Assembly: GCA_013397935.1 (NCBI GenBank)
Contig: VZRN01002232.1
Location: 681,764 to 745,763, forward strand
Source of the DNA: Dasyornis broadbenti
Taxonomy: Eukaryota > Chordata > Aves > Passeriformes > Dasyornithidae
Length of the DNA stretch: 64,000 nucleotides
Direction of reading: 5' to 3'
Below the pieces are notes generated by a model. It had not been told where the DNA came from. It saw nothing but the letters and a program-made list of their open reading frames with translations, and did not search any database. The position numbers and the translations under genes were made by a program. Below are positions 1 to 13,500 of the stretch, piece by piece (position 1 is the stretch's first letter; each line of letters starts with the position of its first letter).

Positions 1-1155
1 CTAATTCAGCTGAAAAAATGTTTAAATCAATAAGTGCTGAGTATCTCTAGCAGCTTGGAGAAGCTGAACCTGTGAAATACCAAAGTCTGACATAATGCAG
101 TTCCTTTCAGTTAGAGATATCACAGATCATCAGTGTACAAAAACATATTAGAGAGAGAAACTAGGCAGTAAAGGATAAAATTCTGCTGTTAAATTGCAAT
201 AAATTATTTTCAAATTGTGGACCATGTTTGAGTATTGTTTCCTATACAGAATTACCATTGACTCAATGGAATGCTGTCAAGTTTCTACTCCAAGAGAAGA
301 CCAAACCCAGCTTCCAAGCAGCATGTTAATTATTTACGGTTCCTAGCCCCAGCAGAGTGATTAGTTTGTGGTAAAACATTATACTGATAACTGTGCAATG
401 TTCTTTATTGAAAGGTCTCATAGAACTAAACAAACACTAAATTAACTTTTGCTACATAGAGCATGAAGTAAAAATTAATTTTTAATGCAATTCAATTTAA
501 AGATTAAGCTAAGAGCTAAAATGAAAGGCCTACAAAGTGATTATGTGTCTCATGGTTCCAATGCTTCTGCCAGTCTTTTCTGACTCAGGCTAATGCAGAA
601 ACTGCAAGGTTGCACACAGATTGGGTGGGTTTGTGAACTGTCAGTTGCATGTTTATTCTGGACTTTTACTGGTACTTTTCCCCTATGGTGTTTACTCAGT
701 TCCATTGAATCAAGAAATGGCCATTAATTAAAGTGGCCAACATCTAACTGACTTTCAAGAACCTATGAGCAACATCAAATGCCATCAATTTCAATGAGAC
801 TTTTTAGAAGAGTTTGACAGCTTTGGAAAATAGGCTGTTAAATACAGGACACCCAAAAGTCACAGCAAAAAAAGTTCAGTCTGTGGAGTTCTGTTACTTG
901 AAATTACACAGGAATTTGGACTCAGTGAACAAGGCAAACTATGCTGACTTGGAAGCCTAATGAAAATACACACTTGCTTGAAAATATTCATCAAGATGTA
1001 ATAATAACATAATGCTGCGAAATCCTGAAGTGTTGTGAAGCCATTTAAAAATAATTTACTGTTTGCTTACTGGTACAATCTTCGAATTACAATTACAATC
1101 TAATCTTTACATATATTTAAAATATTGTTTTAAGTAAATTATCTTTTTATTTCAG
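1..1155 (+). other. EVC2: intron of EVC2 upstream of the first visible exon
   Basis: AT-rich sequence with no ORF resembling EVC2 and no recognisable repeat. It ends in a T-rich tract and TTTCAG acceptor at 1150-1155. The preceding exon, encoding more of the extracellular part, is not found here, so this is read as the tail of an intron. Confidence 0.75.
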
Positions 1156-1290
1156 ATCTTATACAGCCATGCCATCAGTGCTTCAGGGTTCTTCATTGCC
1201 TTTTTTGTTTCCCTTGTGTTGACATGTGCTGTTTTTTTCATCATTTACCGAACCCAAATATTAAAATGGAGTTTCTGTAGTAAAAACCAG
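1156..1290 (+). CDS. EVC2: EVC2 exon encoding the transmembrane helix
   Basis: 135 nt, phase 0 at both ends, visible residues 1-45. Acceptor TTTCAG, donor CAG|GTGAGT. It encodes ILYSHAISASGFF followed by a hydrophobic run to residue 31, then basic IYRTQILKW, which fits a helix with a positive cytoplasmic flank. This agrees with the known type I topology. Being symmetrical, the exon could be skipped without a frameshift, which would remove the membrane anchor. Confidence 0.9.
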
Positions 1291-4200
1291 GTGAGTTGTA
1301 CTGTCTGTGAGAGTAGGTTATTTGATTTTTTTCACTGATCATATATGAGGATGCAACTTGCTAACTAAGATTGTCTGAAGAGTTTTTGCAGATGACTAAA
1401 AAGCTGCCAAGTGATGAATTTGGGTCACAAGTTATGTAATCTGTACAACCTCCAATCAGATTTAGAGGTGTGTAAGAATGATACCCGGATCAAAACAATT
1501 GCTGTCAGTATCTGGATGTTGGCTCTAAATCAGAGGGAGATTACCCTTTGCCTGTTTGTTTCGTTCTGTGCTTTCTCTTCCTCCCCACTGTTCCTCAGAA
1601 TTAGAAGCAGGATGTCTCTGGGTTATACACAGTTCCAAGGGAGTAGCCAACTTATCTTGCGCACAGCAACTTGGGTTCCAATTTTTTTTGTGATTATCTG
1701 AAATAGGGATTTGAATTTTTGTCTTAGTTTTGTCAATGTGCCTTAATATCTTCAGTGATGAAGCAAAATAGATAGGACTGAGGATGGAGCATTTTCATTG
1801 TTCTGTGCCAGCTTGAAGAAAGTATTTCAGTACATATGGGACCAGAGAAAGAAAATACAGAATCTGATAAATATTAATCAAGTTGATGCTGTTCCAGTCC
1901 TTCCTTCTTAATTATTTTTGTATTTATGTAAAGTAGAACAGCTTCATTGAGAGGGAGCTAGAGATCTTATTCAGAATATTACAGTGATTGGAGCAGTCCT
2001 AAGAGAGGTGTGCTGAGAGATTTGAACCCCTTGTCTGCCCAAATGGTGGTGGATCTCTCATCCCTCTGGACTGACCAGAATAGCTCACAAATCACTTGCA
2101 AACTTTCTGCGGTTGAAAATGACACCAATAGCATTTATTTTAGGTCTGAAAAATTAATCTATTTAAATGAAAAGGATGTGACTTGTGTCTTTTTACAAAA
2201 AAACCTGTGATAATGAAATAGTAAAAAAGGTCCATCTTGGTCTAGTATCAGATGTTTATAGTTGGGGTTTTGCACAATATTATTATTATTATTATATTAA
2301 TATTATTATTAATAATAATCAGTCTCAAGTCTCTGTGAACTGAGTCACTTCCATCATGCACAGGATTAGTTTTTCCATGTTGTTTACCTCATAGTACTAT
2401 AATCTTGCCATATGTAATTTGTTTACCATGGCAATTTTTAAAAAAATTACCTAGAAATTTTGAAGTGGAAGATAACTTCCTAGATGACTTTCACAAATGT
2501 TCTGTGTTCTCCATTTCTTCATCTGTATTCCAGATCACTTACATACTAAAAAAGATCAGTGTGAAATAAAAGTAGTATATTTGATTTCAGATACGTGTCT
2601 GAATTGCACAACCTCTTTATACTCTTTGCAGCTCTGCAGTTTGATACATAGAAACCTTCTCAGTCAGAGTTAAACTGCAATAAAATTAGATCAGACACTC
2701 ATGACACATTTTTTTTATAATCTAAAGTTTGCTACTTTTCTTTTTCTTTTTTTTTTTTTTTTAAGGAGATACAGCCTGAACTCAGCCAAAATCACCAACT
2801 GGAGCATTCTCAATTTAATTCAGGTGATCTCTTTAGTGAAGATATAATTATGAATGACCAAATCATCCATATTCTGTCCTTTGAAGAACCTGGGAACATG
2901 CTTCAGGCTTTAGAAGAGTAAGAATTCACTGCTATTACATCACATTTATTATTTTTATCCTCAGCCAAACCTTTGAATATGCTTTGAGTATCTACTTTAT
3001 TACTAAATTTTTTTTTTTTTTTTTTTTAAATAGTGTCTGTTTACAGCTATTACTGCACTACCTTAGGTTTTTGAATTGTTTTAAACAATCATCTGTGGTA
3101 ACGGAAAGCCATCGTATTTCATATTGATTCACCTGTAGAAGTCACAACTCCATCTAGGCCTTAGACATGCAAGTTTTCTAATCCAAATAAATGCCTTGCT
3201 TTGTCTCTCTAGGTTCACTAGGTGAAGGGAAACTTCTTGGTATGCAAGAAGATGCTGAAACACAGTATTCTACCGTTGCTTAACACATTCTACTTTCAAA
3301 AGGGTGGCCTTTGTCATAGAAAAGAGAGCTCTTGCTGAGTGCCAGCATTACTGTTCAGCAGTGTATTTTGAAAATACCTGGATCAGAGTCTAAGGTGTAA
3401 CAATTCATAGTGTTGTCAGAAAGATACCATGTACCTGCAATGGATGGGACCACTTCCTAGAGCACAGAAACTCTCCTGATACTATTGAAAGGTTTTTTGA
3501 CAAAAACTTGCCACTGTTAAAGGTCATCTGTTCTTCAGCTGAATTTTATAAAAGGGTCTGATGTGAAGATGAGCAAATGTTATTTATGCAGTCTTACCAT
3601 TACCTTCTGGTAAGTGAAGTTAAAGGCAGTATTATGCAACTGTAAAATCTGTAGAAGCTGAAAAGTTACAGGACCATGGATGTAATTTTCTTTCTTAAAG
3701 GGTAAATAGCAGCATTATTATTTTCTGCCTTTCACTGATAATTGTGAACTTATCTCTGTAAATTGCACATTGGTCCTTGGTTTTATAACTGTATAGCAGC
3801 TCAGGCTTTGAGAAGACTTATCCTGAAAATCATTATGTGGATATTAAGAAGAACAGGATCAAACATTTTTTAAAACTCACTTTAGTTTTAATTTATTTTG
3901 GGGATAATTAGTATCTAGCTAGGTTGAAAAAAATGGCTGGACTCTTTTCAGATACATTATGGATTAGAAAGGTAAATATTCTTGCACATCTTTGGAAAGG
4001 TTTATTTTTATAACAGGTTTATTTCTAGACCTATGAAACAGGATTCGTATCTTAGTTTGAGTATGTGTCCAGGGGCTAAAGTTTTATAATTTTTTTTATG
4101 AAATTAAGGCATATGTCTCTTGCTTCCTTTTCTTTCCTCAGTTTCTATTTTCTTTACCTCTAAAGAGGTAGAGCATTGCAGTGAATATAGTAGATGCTCA

Positions 4201-7200
4201 TTAGTGAACACTCAGTAACCTGCTTCACCTTCTAAGCTATCTTTTCCTTTTTCCAGGATGAGGATAGTAGATAGACCACAAAGGTATCCAGAGTTACAGT
4301 GATTCCTGCTATGAAAGATGATTGAAAGGGTAATAGATATTTTCAGCCAACCAACGTCATCTTGCTTGTATGCTAGCTTGATAATTCCTTCTGCATGTTT
4401 TGGTGCAGGTATGTTTCATTTTTGTCTACATGACACACATACAAGCTTGCCAGCATAATTGATAACATCCTTTTCATTGCACTGTCATGGCTGGAATCAT
4501 TCTGTTGTTTTAGATACAAACGAGAAAAATACTCTGAAAAGTAAGAGCCACATTTTTTTTTCTTCTTTGTAACATAAAGCTGTGTTGTCTTTTAAGAAGT
4601 GACAGTGCCAAATCATTTAGGAGATACATCAGGAGCATGTGCTCAATATTTATGGACAGGGACAGCCTTGGAGTGTAGACAGTTTGCAGTGTCAGGAGGA
4701 TTGGCCAGAGAACAAAACATACTTTTAATGTTTCATAAGGAAGCCTCTTGGTTGCTCATTTTGTGAATTTTGTCTTAATAAGTCATATCCTTGATGTATA
4801 TTATGCAGCAAAATAGCTTGGCTTTTATTCTCAGTAGGTTTCTTGCTGTGTATATTACTGAATATTGGCATCTGGGCTGTGAATACTAATGAGGGGAAGC
4901 TGTATGATTTGAGTACTTGACATGCACACTTAGAAGATCATGTTCCAAAATGTTGTGGGTCTCTTTTAGTATAGATGTAGAGGAGAATATGAAGAGAGCT
5001 AAGCAGTTTGGATTTGTGTCTAATGTGATGGAGCTTGACTATACTCATAGTCTCAAAAGACACAGTGTGTTAAAGGGAACTTAATTTCTTTAAATGACTT
5101 TTCAGTATACACTTTTTATTTTAATCTTCATTTTGTACAGCTATGCTTCCTTGAGTTTGTCAAAGCTCTAGCTGAACTTGAACCATCTTGTTGATACGTA
5201 ATACATACTGCCGATTACTTTGGTAAATTAGTAATATGTGTACATTGCAGCTAATTTTTTTCCTGTGGTAGAGGGTGCTGAGGCCAATGTACTAGAGAAC
5301 AGGATCAAACTCTCCAGAGAGCCCTGACAGAAAAATAAAAACAATTTACTACGATTTTAGAAGTTCACTTTTTCTTTCTAAATGTAAATTTCTTGCTCTA
5401 CATGCCAGTTTGATTTGCTATTGAACAAATGTTCTTTTTTTTAAACCCTGAAGTCAAATGGAAAGTAAGAATCATAGAATCATAAAATGTTAAGGGATTA
5501 GAAGGGACTGTATAGATCATCTAGTCCCAGCTTTCCCTGCCATAAGCAAGGTCACCTCCCACCAGACCAGCTTGCTCAAGGCCTTATCCACCCTGGCTTT
5601 GAACACCACCAGGGATGGGGTATAAATGATCATGTTGTCATAGCACCTAGACTTGAATATTCCTCCACAGAAAATGTTATATGAGAAATAGTTATTACAT
5701 TGTTAGGACAAAAAAAAAATTATGAGAAGCTAAATTTCTGTTTTTCATAACTTGGTAAGAGTGTAATTAAACTTTTGGAATTTTTGAAGCATATTCAGTA
5801 CTGTGTTTTTGTGAAATGTGTATAATGCAGGAATACAACTATAAATAATAATCCCATTGATTTAACAATAAGATGCAGTGAATGCTCATGGTATGAGCTC
5901 CAAACCCTGCATTTGTAGTTCTGTGTTACGAATCCTGCTAGAAACTTGATGAGTGTGTAAACTATATTTTTTCATCAGAGTTCAAATGCTTAATATAGGA
6001 CAGGAGCCTGTAAGACTGGGGAGCTGAAGAAAACAAGTAATTTGAAATTAATGAACACGTATCTTTTTTCATCTTAAAAATTTCACTTTTCTTTGATGTT
6101 GGCTAACTATGAAGTGTTTAGAATTACAGGGGTCATTTCTGCTGTCTACCTGGAGCAATTTATCTCATCCAGGAAAGAGTCTCCTTTTGAGAGCTGTGCT
6201 GTTCCTGATGTTTTATTCCATATAATTTTGAAAGAAGATTGATATCTCCTACCATTTCTGTCATCTGAATACTCACCCTACCTGGATAGATCAGAAGAAT
6301 CTGAGTAGATCATAGCAAAGTTGGAAGCTCCTCAGGCATTAATGCATAATGCATATAGCAATAATACTTATTTATGATTTTGTTAGTATCCAGGCTGAAG
6401 TTGGTGCTTTTGAAATCAGTGGTAGAATGTGTGATGACTTCGCTGCAAGCAGAATTGGAGTCTTTCATACACTCTTTTTGCATAGTTGCTTTTCTGAGCA
6501 AAATAGTGAAATAACCATTTTCTGAACTCTGCTGCAACAGCAGTATTGTAGATAGATGTATTTTTTAAATTGATTTTCTGAAGATCACCAATTTGTCAGA
6601 TTTCTTATTTTCTGCAAGCAATGCAAAGGTTCTCAGTCTCTTATATGCTGGAATTTTTAAATGTTTTTTAAACAGATTAAGAATTGAAAAACCTTTACGC
6701 TCTTTATATTGCTGTGGAGAGTTAAAGGAATTTCATAGGTGAAATTGCTGCCAAATTTGGTGCTTAGACTTTCTAGCAGGTTTTCATGAATCTTTGTTTT
6801 TTGAAGAGCTTTTGGTCTCTCAGCTCAATTTATCATCTTTTGCACCTTTTATTTAATTACTATTTCTTGGCTGTGTATCAGGAATCCTATTTTTTGTTTT
6901 GTCAGCATTCTGACTTCTGGAAGGCTAAACTGAACCGTGACTCATCCATGTGAAAGCATCCTTAGATAATCCTCATGTACCTTTCTTAGCAATTTCGTTT
7001 ACTGATGTGATGTCTTGTATTCTCTGTAGGCTCCTGTGTGAGTTGTACTGAGTTTATGCTTGGCTGTTTGTCACAGGACTGATGGATGAACTCCCCCAGT
7101 TCAGAGCTGGCTGCAGGCCACTACAGCTACTGGTGTATCACAGAGCATCTTCAGACCCGTGCTAACACAGCCTGGCAGCAGGCAGGGGAAGGGAAAGGCA

Positions 7201-10200
7201 ACGCACCCCACTCTGGCACAGGAGGGCTGAAGACTCTGGGCTTGGGCAGTCAGTAGCTGTTGGTGGGTGTTCAGATCTCACGCTGTTGCCTTTGCTTCTA
7301 CTTTAGTACAGTTTTTGGTCTTCTGCAAAGGTTTGTGCCTTGTCATGCTGCAGCTGTGTAAATCCCTGCCCTGAAGTGTTTTCAGTCTCTGTTGAGATTG
7401 GACTCAGCAGGAGAGCATGGAAAGCAGAGGAAGGAAAAAAGGAGGGAGGTGTTGAAGGGAGGAAGGTATGGCCCTGCACAGAAGGTCCACATTGACATGG
7501 TACTTTAAATAAACACCAACAAAACAGAATAAAAAAGCAGACAAAAAAACAGAAAAAACCAAAACACAGCCCAGCTTCCTGATACTGTATTACAAACACC
7601 TCAATAAATGGATGATTTGGGAAACAAACCACATCAGCAGCTTTCGAAGACTTCTAATGCCCATTGTACTCTGACTGGCTTTCTTTGCTTACTGTGACTG
7701 AAGCCAGCACTGCAGGAACTGGTTTCTTTGTGGTTCTTCTTGTCTGACTCTTTCTCCACCTCCACTCCTCCGAAGTGTGACAAGGCAGTATGGGCCATAA
7801 TGCCTGGATTTTGTCCTTCCATTTTCTTCCTCACTGCAGCTATGCCACCGTCACTGTGCCCATGGTTACAGGACATGTGCTGCTCTGGCTGTAACAGTGG
7901 ATGCCACCGGGCTGGGGTGCTGTCTGTCTGTCCTTCTCTTTTTGCATTCCCCTCTCCATCAGGAGTTGGTGCAGCTGATGTGCCTTGGGGCTTGGAGTCA
8001 CTGCTGAAGTGGGAACAGTAGAGACAAAGTGTCCACAAATGGCTCTAAATTACTTAATTACATTCCTTTCAGGAGTGTTGTGTGTTTGAAGCCATACTTT
8101 TACAGAAACAGCTACCACTGAGCTCCAGTCTCCTCTGGATACCTTTGTAATATGTGTGCTAATAATTGGCTTCCATTGGCAGATGAGAGATGAGCCTTCT
8201 GAGAATGAGAGGTTTTTCTGTTTTGTGAGCAAGTATCACCAAAGGGGAATTTGCTTAATGTTTGTGTCCTTTTTAGACTTCAGAAAGTTGTATCACAGTA
8301 GTTTCTTATCTTTATAAACTCAGAAATGGTTTTAAAAATGTGTTTGAAAGCCATTAGTTATTTTTAGGACTGTTAAATTCAGCAGCTATTAGTTCTCCTG
8401 TTCAAAAATTCCTCTGTGGGCTTGTTATTTGAATAATAAGACTTAAAGACACAATTAATTGGTAGTTAATGAGAGGTTTCCTTTTTTTTTTTGTAGCATG
8501 TTGTGTTTTGGTTTGCTTTTTTAAAATTAACTATAGTTGCTTTCCTGACCCCAGCTGCTTTCCTGTATTCTTTCATTAGGTCTGTGGAGGACATCAGTTG
8601 CTCAGGCACTGTGCTTCTCTGTGTTTGGCATCTGGGATTCTCCCCTTCCAAGTCTCTCTGACAGATTTTTAAATCCTCTTTCTCTTCAAGTGAGTGAAAA
8701 AGCTTTACACTTGCTGTTTGAAGTTTCATTTTCTATGTGTCTGTTCACCTTTCCTTCCCCCACCCTTTTGTGCCACCTGCCTTCTGTACTGTCCTCATAC
8801 TTTCTCTGCATGCTTTGTCCAACAAAAGCTTTGATCTTTTTTATCAATAGGTTGCCATTAGCTACCTGTACTTCATTAGCTTTCATGTTTCTGTGATGCT
8901 GAATATGCTCAGGAAGTGAGGCAAGACCTTTTAAACATGAATTGCTGTAACAAGCAGAGTACAGAGCATTTAAAGCGAATTATTAAATGTACCTTGGCTT
9001 GAGGAGACACAGAGTGTCAGGCTAGAATTTTTTTTCCCTATATATCGTGAAACATTGTACATTTAATCTGGTTGATTGTAAACATTGTTCTTCTGATGGG
9101 CTTGAATGAAACCAAATGAAAGTATTTGGTTTATTATATGTACAGGATTCCTGTGTTTTACTGACTGTTGCTGTGATGCAGCATGCTAGGCGTGCCCTCA
9201 ACTTCTCTGTCTTGAGTAAAGTGCCTGAAGCAAGGTTTCTGATGTGTGTGATGAGCTTGTCTCACATCCGCTGGCTGCTGTGTGAAGATCATGGACCAGA
9301 AGTAGAGCACATCACATGGAACGTAGCTTTCAAGTTTTTACAGACACAACCTTTCTTCAACTGCCACTGAAAAAAGGTGATGGTGTGGCTGCTGTCTTTG
9401 AAGATGTGACCTGGAAGAGCTGTGGCTTGTAATTACTTTTCTCTATGCTGCTACCCTTGTTTGGTGGAACAGTTCATAAGCTTCTCTTTCATTGCCTTCT
9501 TCACCAATGTGCTGTCAGGAAAATGAAAAGTGTGAGTTGCAGGTTAAATGCACCTGAGATTTTATGAACCCTGTAATTCACTTGCTGACACAGCAGCATC
9601 AGGTGATTATTATCATTGCTCCTTCTGCATTTGGCATCATGTGGAGTTACTGGGGTACTGTTGTTCTCCTTGAGGGTGAGAAAGAGCATGGGAATCTTGC
9701 TCAAAATGGAATCAAGTTGAGTCTATAATGACTTGCAGTAAATAGGAATAAGTACTGTGGGAAGACTGAGGAAAAGATAATAGGAAATGTTGTGATGGTA
9801 TTTCATTTTGGTTTTTATTCTTGGGATCACTGTTGAAGAAGAGCAGAAAAGTAACAGGGAGGTGAGTGAGGAATAGCTTTATCTTTTGTGAAGCATGCTT
9901 TAAAAAACCCCTGTATTTGTGATGAAGAATAAATGATGTATTATGAACTATGTATCAACGTGGTAGAGCTGTGAAGTATTACTTTCCAGGGAGAGAGATG
10001 AGGAATTCAGTCTTTCACATCTCAGTAAGAAAGGGTTCATAGGTGCTAGGGCCATGATCTGTCATTGCATGCTTGAAGAACAGAAAATTAATGACTAAGG
10101 AACTTGTTGTTCTGGGCAACAAAAAGAGTTGGAAGTTGCAACTAATAAAATTCAAGCTGAGGATGAGGTTACCATTTTTCAGAGAAATTATCTAGTGGAA

Positions 10201-10499
10201 CAATTGATTAAAATGTTTAGTTCTCTGTTAGGGGATGCTTGAGAACTAGGATGTTTCTCACAGAAGACAGATATGCTTCAAAAAAATCAGAGCTGCTGAA
10301 CTTAAAGCAGGAAGTAAAACAGAAAAATAAATCTGGTGGCATGGATTTTACAGTCTAATAATGAATTGGTGAATCTAGGAAGGGAAGCCTCCTACCACTG
10401 CCTGACAGTCATTAAGGAAATGTTACAGCATAAAGCTCCCATTCTCTGAATTTTTTNNNNNNNNNNNNNNNNNNNNNNNNNNNNNNNNNNNNNNNNNNN

Positions 10500-10531
<32 letters not shown>

Positions 10532-13500
10532 TTAAAGTGCATTTACACAACTCTGAAACACTCTTTTTTTTATAAGTTGTCATAAACAGCTTGGTAATAG
10601 CTGGCTGTGTCAGCAAAAGTCCTAGAACTATAAACAAAATGACTTAAGAGAAAACACACATCTGCGCTTCTCATTTGAAGTACTTGATGTGTTGCTTCAG
10701 CATTCTGTTACCTTCATCCTCCCGTCACCCAGCCTCTGTCCTGCAGCAAGAAGGACTCTCCCAAAGTAGAGGAGCAGATCAGCACCCTGAGGCACTTTAC
10801 AATGAATGTAGGTGAATGTGTGCCTCCTACACTCCACCTACTGCAGTATCTGTCTATAGACAGAGCAGAGAAGCTGGATGCTTGTGTTGTGTTGGGTACA
10901 TTATAGCAAATACTAGCTCTTACAGGATCTTCACATTACTGTGAGGAATGTTTCAGGTGCATGGTACTTCAGTTGCAGGAATTCCTGTATGTAAGGAACA
11001 GGGGTAACAGGTAATGGGTTCCTGTATGTAAGAGGGGGTAAAATGAAGAAGCTTTTGTAGCTGCAACCAACTAGATAGTCCTGCAACAGATCACCAAGAT
11101 GAGGATGGCCATCATCAGTGTGTTTCTGTGGTTTTGAGATATTGCAATAGCAAATCTGTCTGTGGTAGATTATTACACTTTGAAGCTAGTCTCCCAAATT
11201 CTTCAAGTATTTGAGTCATTGTTTTTGAGTATTTGAGTCTTGTGTTATCAAGGGGGCAATGATTATATGTCAGTGGTTTAGTTTTAGTTAAATTTTACTT
11301 GCTTACATAAAGGAAGGTTTGACCAAAAAAGTGAAGTGTTTCTAGGTTTGCTTGCCTTTGTTTATATGATTCTGACTGTGGTATCATTCTACTCTCTCGC
11401 AAATCTTACCAAGATCTTTGCTATGGATTTGAAATTTATTCTAAGATTTGTGTGTGGAAAATCTAGACCAGTAATTTAGCCTAAGCAAAAAAATGAATAG
11501 GTTTAAGGTCCTAAAAGTATGTTTTGTAGGTCACAAAGAAATTTATGTATACATGATCCACACACAGAAGAATACAGTGTTGTGTATTCATGTAATTTGA
11601 CATGCAGGAGCAAAACCCACCTAATTTTCCACTGTTAAATTGAGTTCAGGTGTAGAATTTAGAGTAGTTACATTGTACATTAAATTAGAATAATTATAAT
11701 TCCAATTTAACTCTAAAGATAAATGAGAATGTATTTATATGCAACATAACATATATTGCATTTTCTAAAAGCTCTTGCATTTTCATCTGGGTTTAATCTC
11801 TTTTCTAGAACTCTATTAATGTTCATGAGAGACAGATATCAGATATTTTATTTTATTTGTATCAGCACATAATTGAAACTGTCCCCTCTTCCCTGCAGAG
11901 AAGGGAGTACACCAGCCAAGAATATGAAACAGTGATGTATCAATCTAGATGGGTCAGTGACTTTAGAACTATTTTACAACATCAGTAAAATTTATAGTCT
12001 ATTCAGGTGCCGATTTGATCTGCTTCCCAATGGAGATGGTGGGATTTTTTTTTTTAGGAGGTGTCAGACATTTCTGTTGGCTTTTATCTGAGGGAATGTT
12101 TTGAGTATTAGTAAAGAAAAGATTTTTCTTCTTCTCTCTGAAATGGAAGTGGAAATACGGACATAGTTAAGTAAAGTTGCTGTAGTAGATGTTGACTCAC
12201 CCTTCTGTTTAATGAATGATTACTACCATGATTAGTAAACTCATGCTGTGATATTCCTGCCCTTCTCTGACTGCCATTTCATTACCCAGTATTGAGTGAA
12301 TCTAGATGCAATCTAGAGATTGAATGGTCTAGAGGTCTAGATACAATGATCTTGTTTCTTGACAGAAATTTCCCATAATCTGTGGTTTCTAACAGTCCTG
12401 ATTTCCTTTTGTACAGCTTGGAGGTTGCCAGCCTGACACGGGCAGATGCTGATCTGGAGGCGTATCGAATGCAGATCTGTAAAGAAGTGATTGCTATGAT
12501 GTTGAAGAACATGGTCTTAAATCACAGCCTCTTTCCTCATGTGGAGAAAAAGATAAGTTCATTTTTCAAAAAGCAGTTTCTTGCAATGGAGAAAGAGATT
12601 CAAGAGGAGTATGAAAGAAAGATGGTGGCTTTAACAGCTGAATGTAGTCTGGAAACTGGGAAGACAATGGAGGCTCAGTGCCAAAAAGCAAGACGTGCAA
12701 ATGAAGAGGCTGAGGAATTAATGAAGAAAATTAATGAAAAGGTAAATCTGGCTTTAAATCAAGGTATTTTGCATCATATGTAGTTTTATGGAGATTATTT
12801 CTCTTTTAGACTAGAACAGCTTAGTTATCCTCTTAGAAAAGACAAAGATCTACAAATAAATGTGTTCAAAACTTCAGATGTCATAATTAGGGTAGTTGTT
12901 ATTAAGAAATTGTATTTAAGTTCACCAGAAAATGAATTTTTCTCAAAAAAATCTGTGACATCTGAAAACAAACGGTTGTCATTATCCTGCTTATTTTTTT
13001 ATAATCACTTAAGCTGTCGCAAAGTGGTGTATTTTTATTTCCTGTATTTTACTGCAGCATTTCCTCAGATTTCAGACACTGTGTGAAATATTTTGCACAT
13101 TCAGAGCAGAACAAACTCCTTGCATCATAAACCTTACAGCCTAGGTAAAAATCTTCCAATATTTATGTTCTTGTTTTGAAGAAAATTAGAATAGAAACAC
13201 AACCAAGGGCTGATTTCCCTCTAGAATGAGTGAAGGCAAGCAGAATGATCTGTATTTTAGACAGAGCAAGGAGTGGTCTTCTCTTGGAAATAGATAAATA
13301 AATAACTGAAGTCACAGTATGATCCCTTACAAGTTCAGAGTGAAAACTTAGAGCTTATGTGTGTCACTTTCATTCAAAGGTCTCAGTTTGAATGGGTAAG
13401 TTTCATTGCCCAGGATTTCACAGGTAGTTACTAGCTGGAAATGGAGCCTGGGTTACTAGGCCAACATCCCATGTACAAAGTTATGCTCCAGTCTTAACAT

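Larger units (their letters stand above)
2918..12416 (+). other. EVC2: EVC2 intron (9.5 kb), largest in the visible gene
   Basis: Phase-2 intron from GTAAGA to TTTTGTACAG. It holds a 20-T run at 3008-3027, a CR1 3' fragment at 5470-5625, a GC-richer patch at about 7070-8030 and a poly-T tract with an assembly gap at 10451-10530. It also has a loose direct repeat near 10982-11040. No further EVC2 exon is needed: the split codon GA|C joins the flanking exons exactly as in the recalled human protein. Confidence 0.85.

Noticed and set aside
1411..2210. Two open frames (96 and 66 codons) just after the TM exon
   Set aside because: Not continuous with EVC2 frame, no similarity, and the exon has a good GTGAGT donor at 1291.
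7303..7632. 109-codon minus frame with a phenylalanine- and cysteine-rich run
   Set aside because: The run comes from an A-rich segment (AACAAAACAG-like) on the plus strand; low complexity, no recognised protein.
10392..10637. 81-codon minus frame through the poly-T gap
   Set aside because: Lysine codons from a homopolymer plus N; an artefact.
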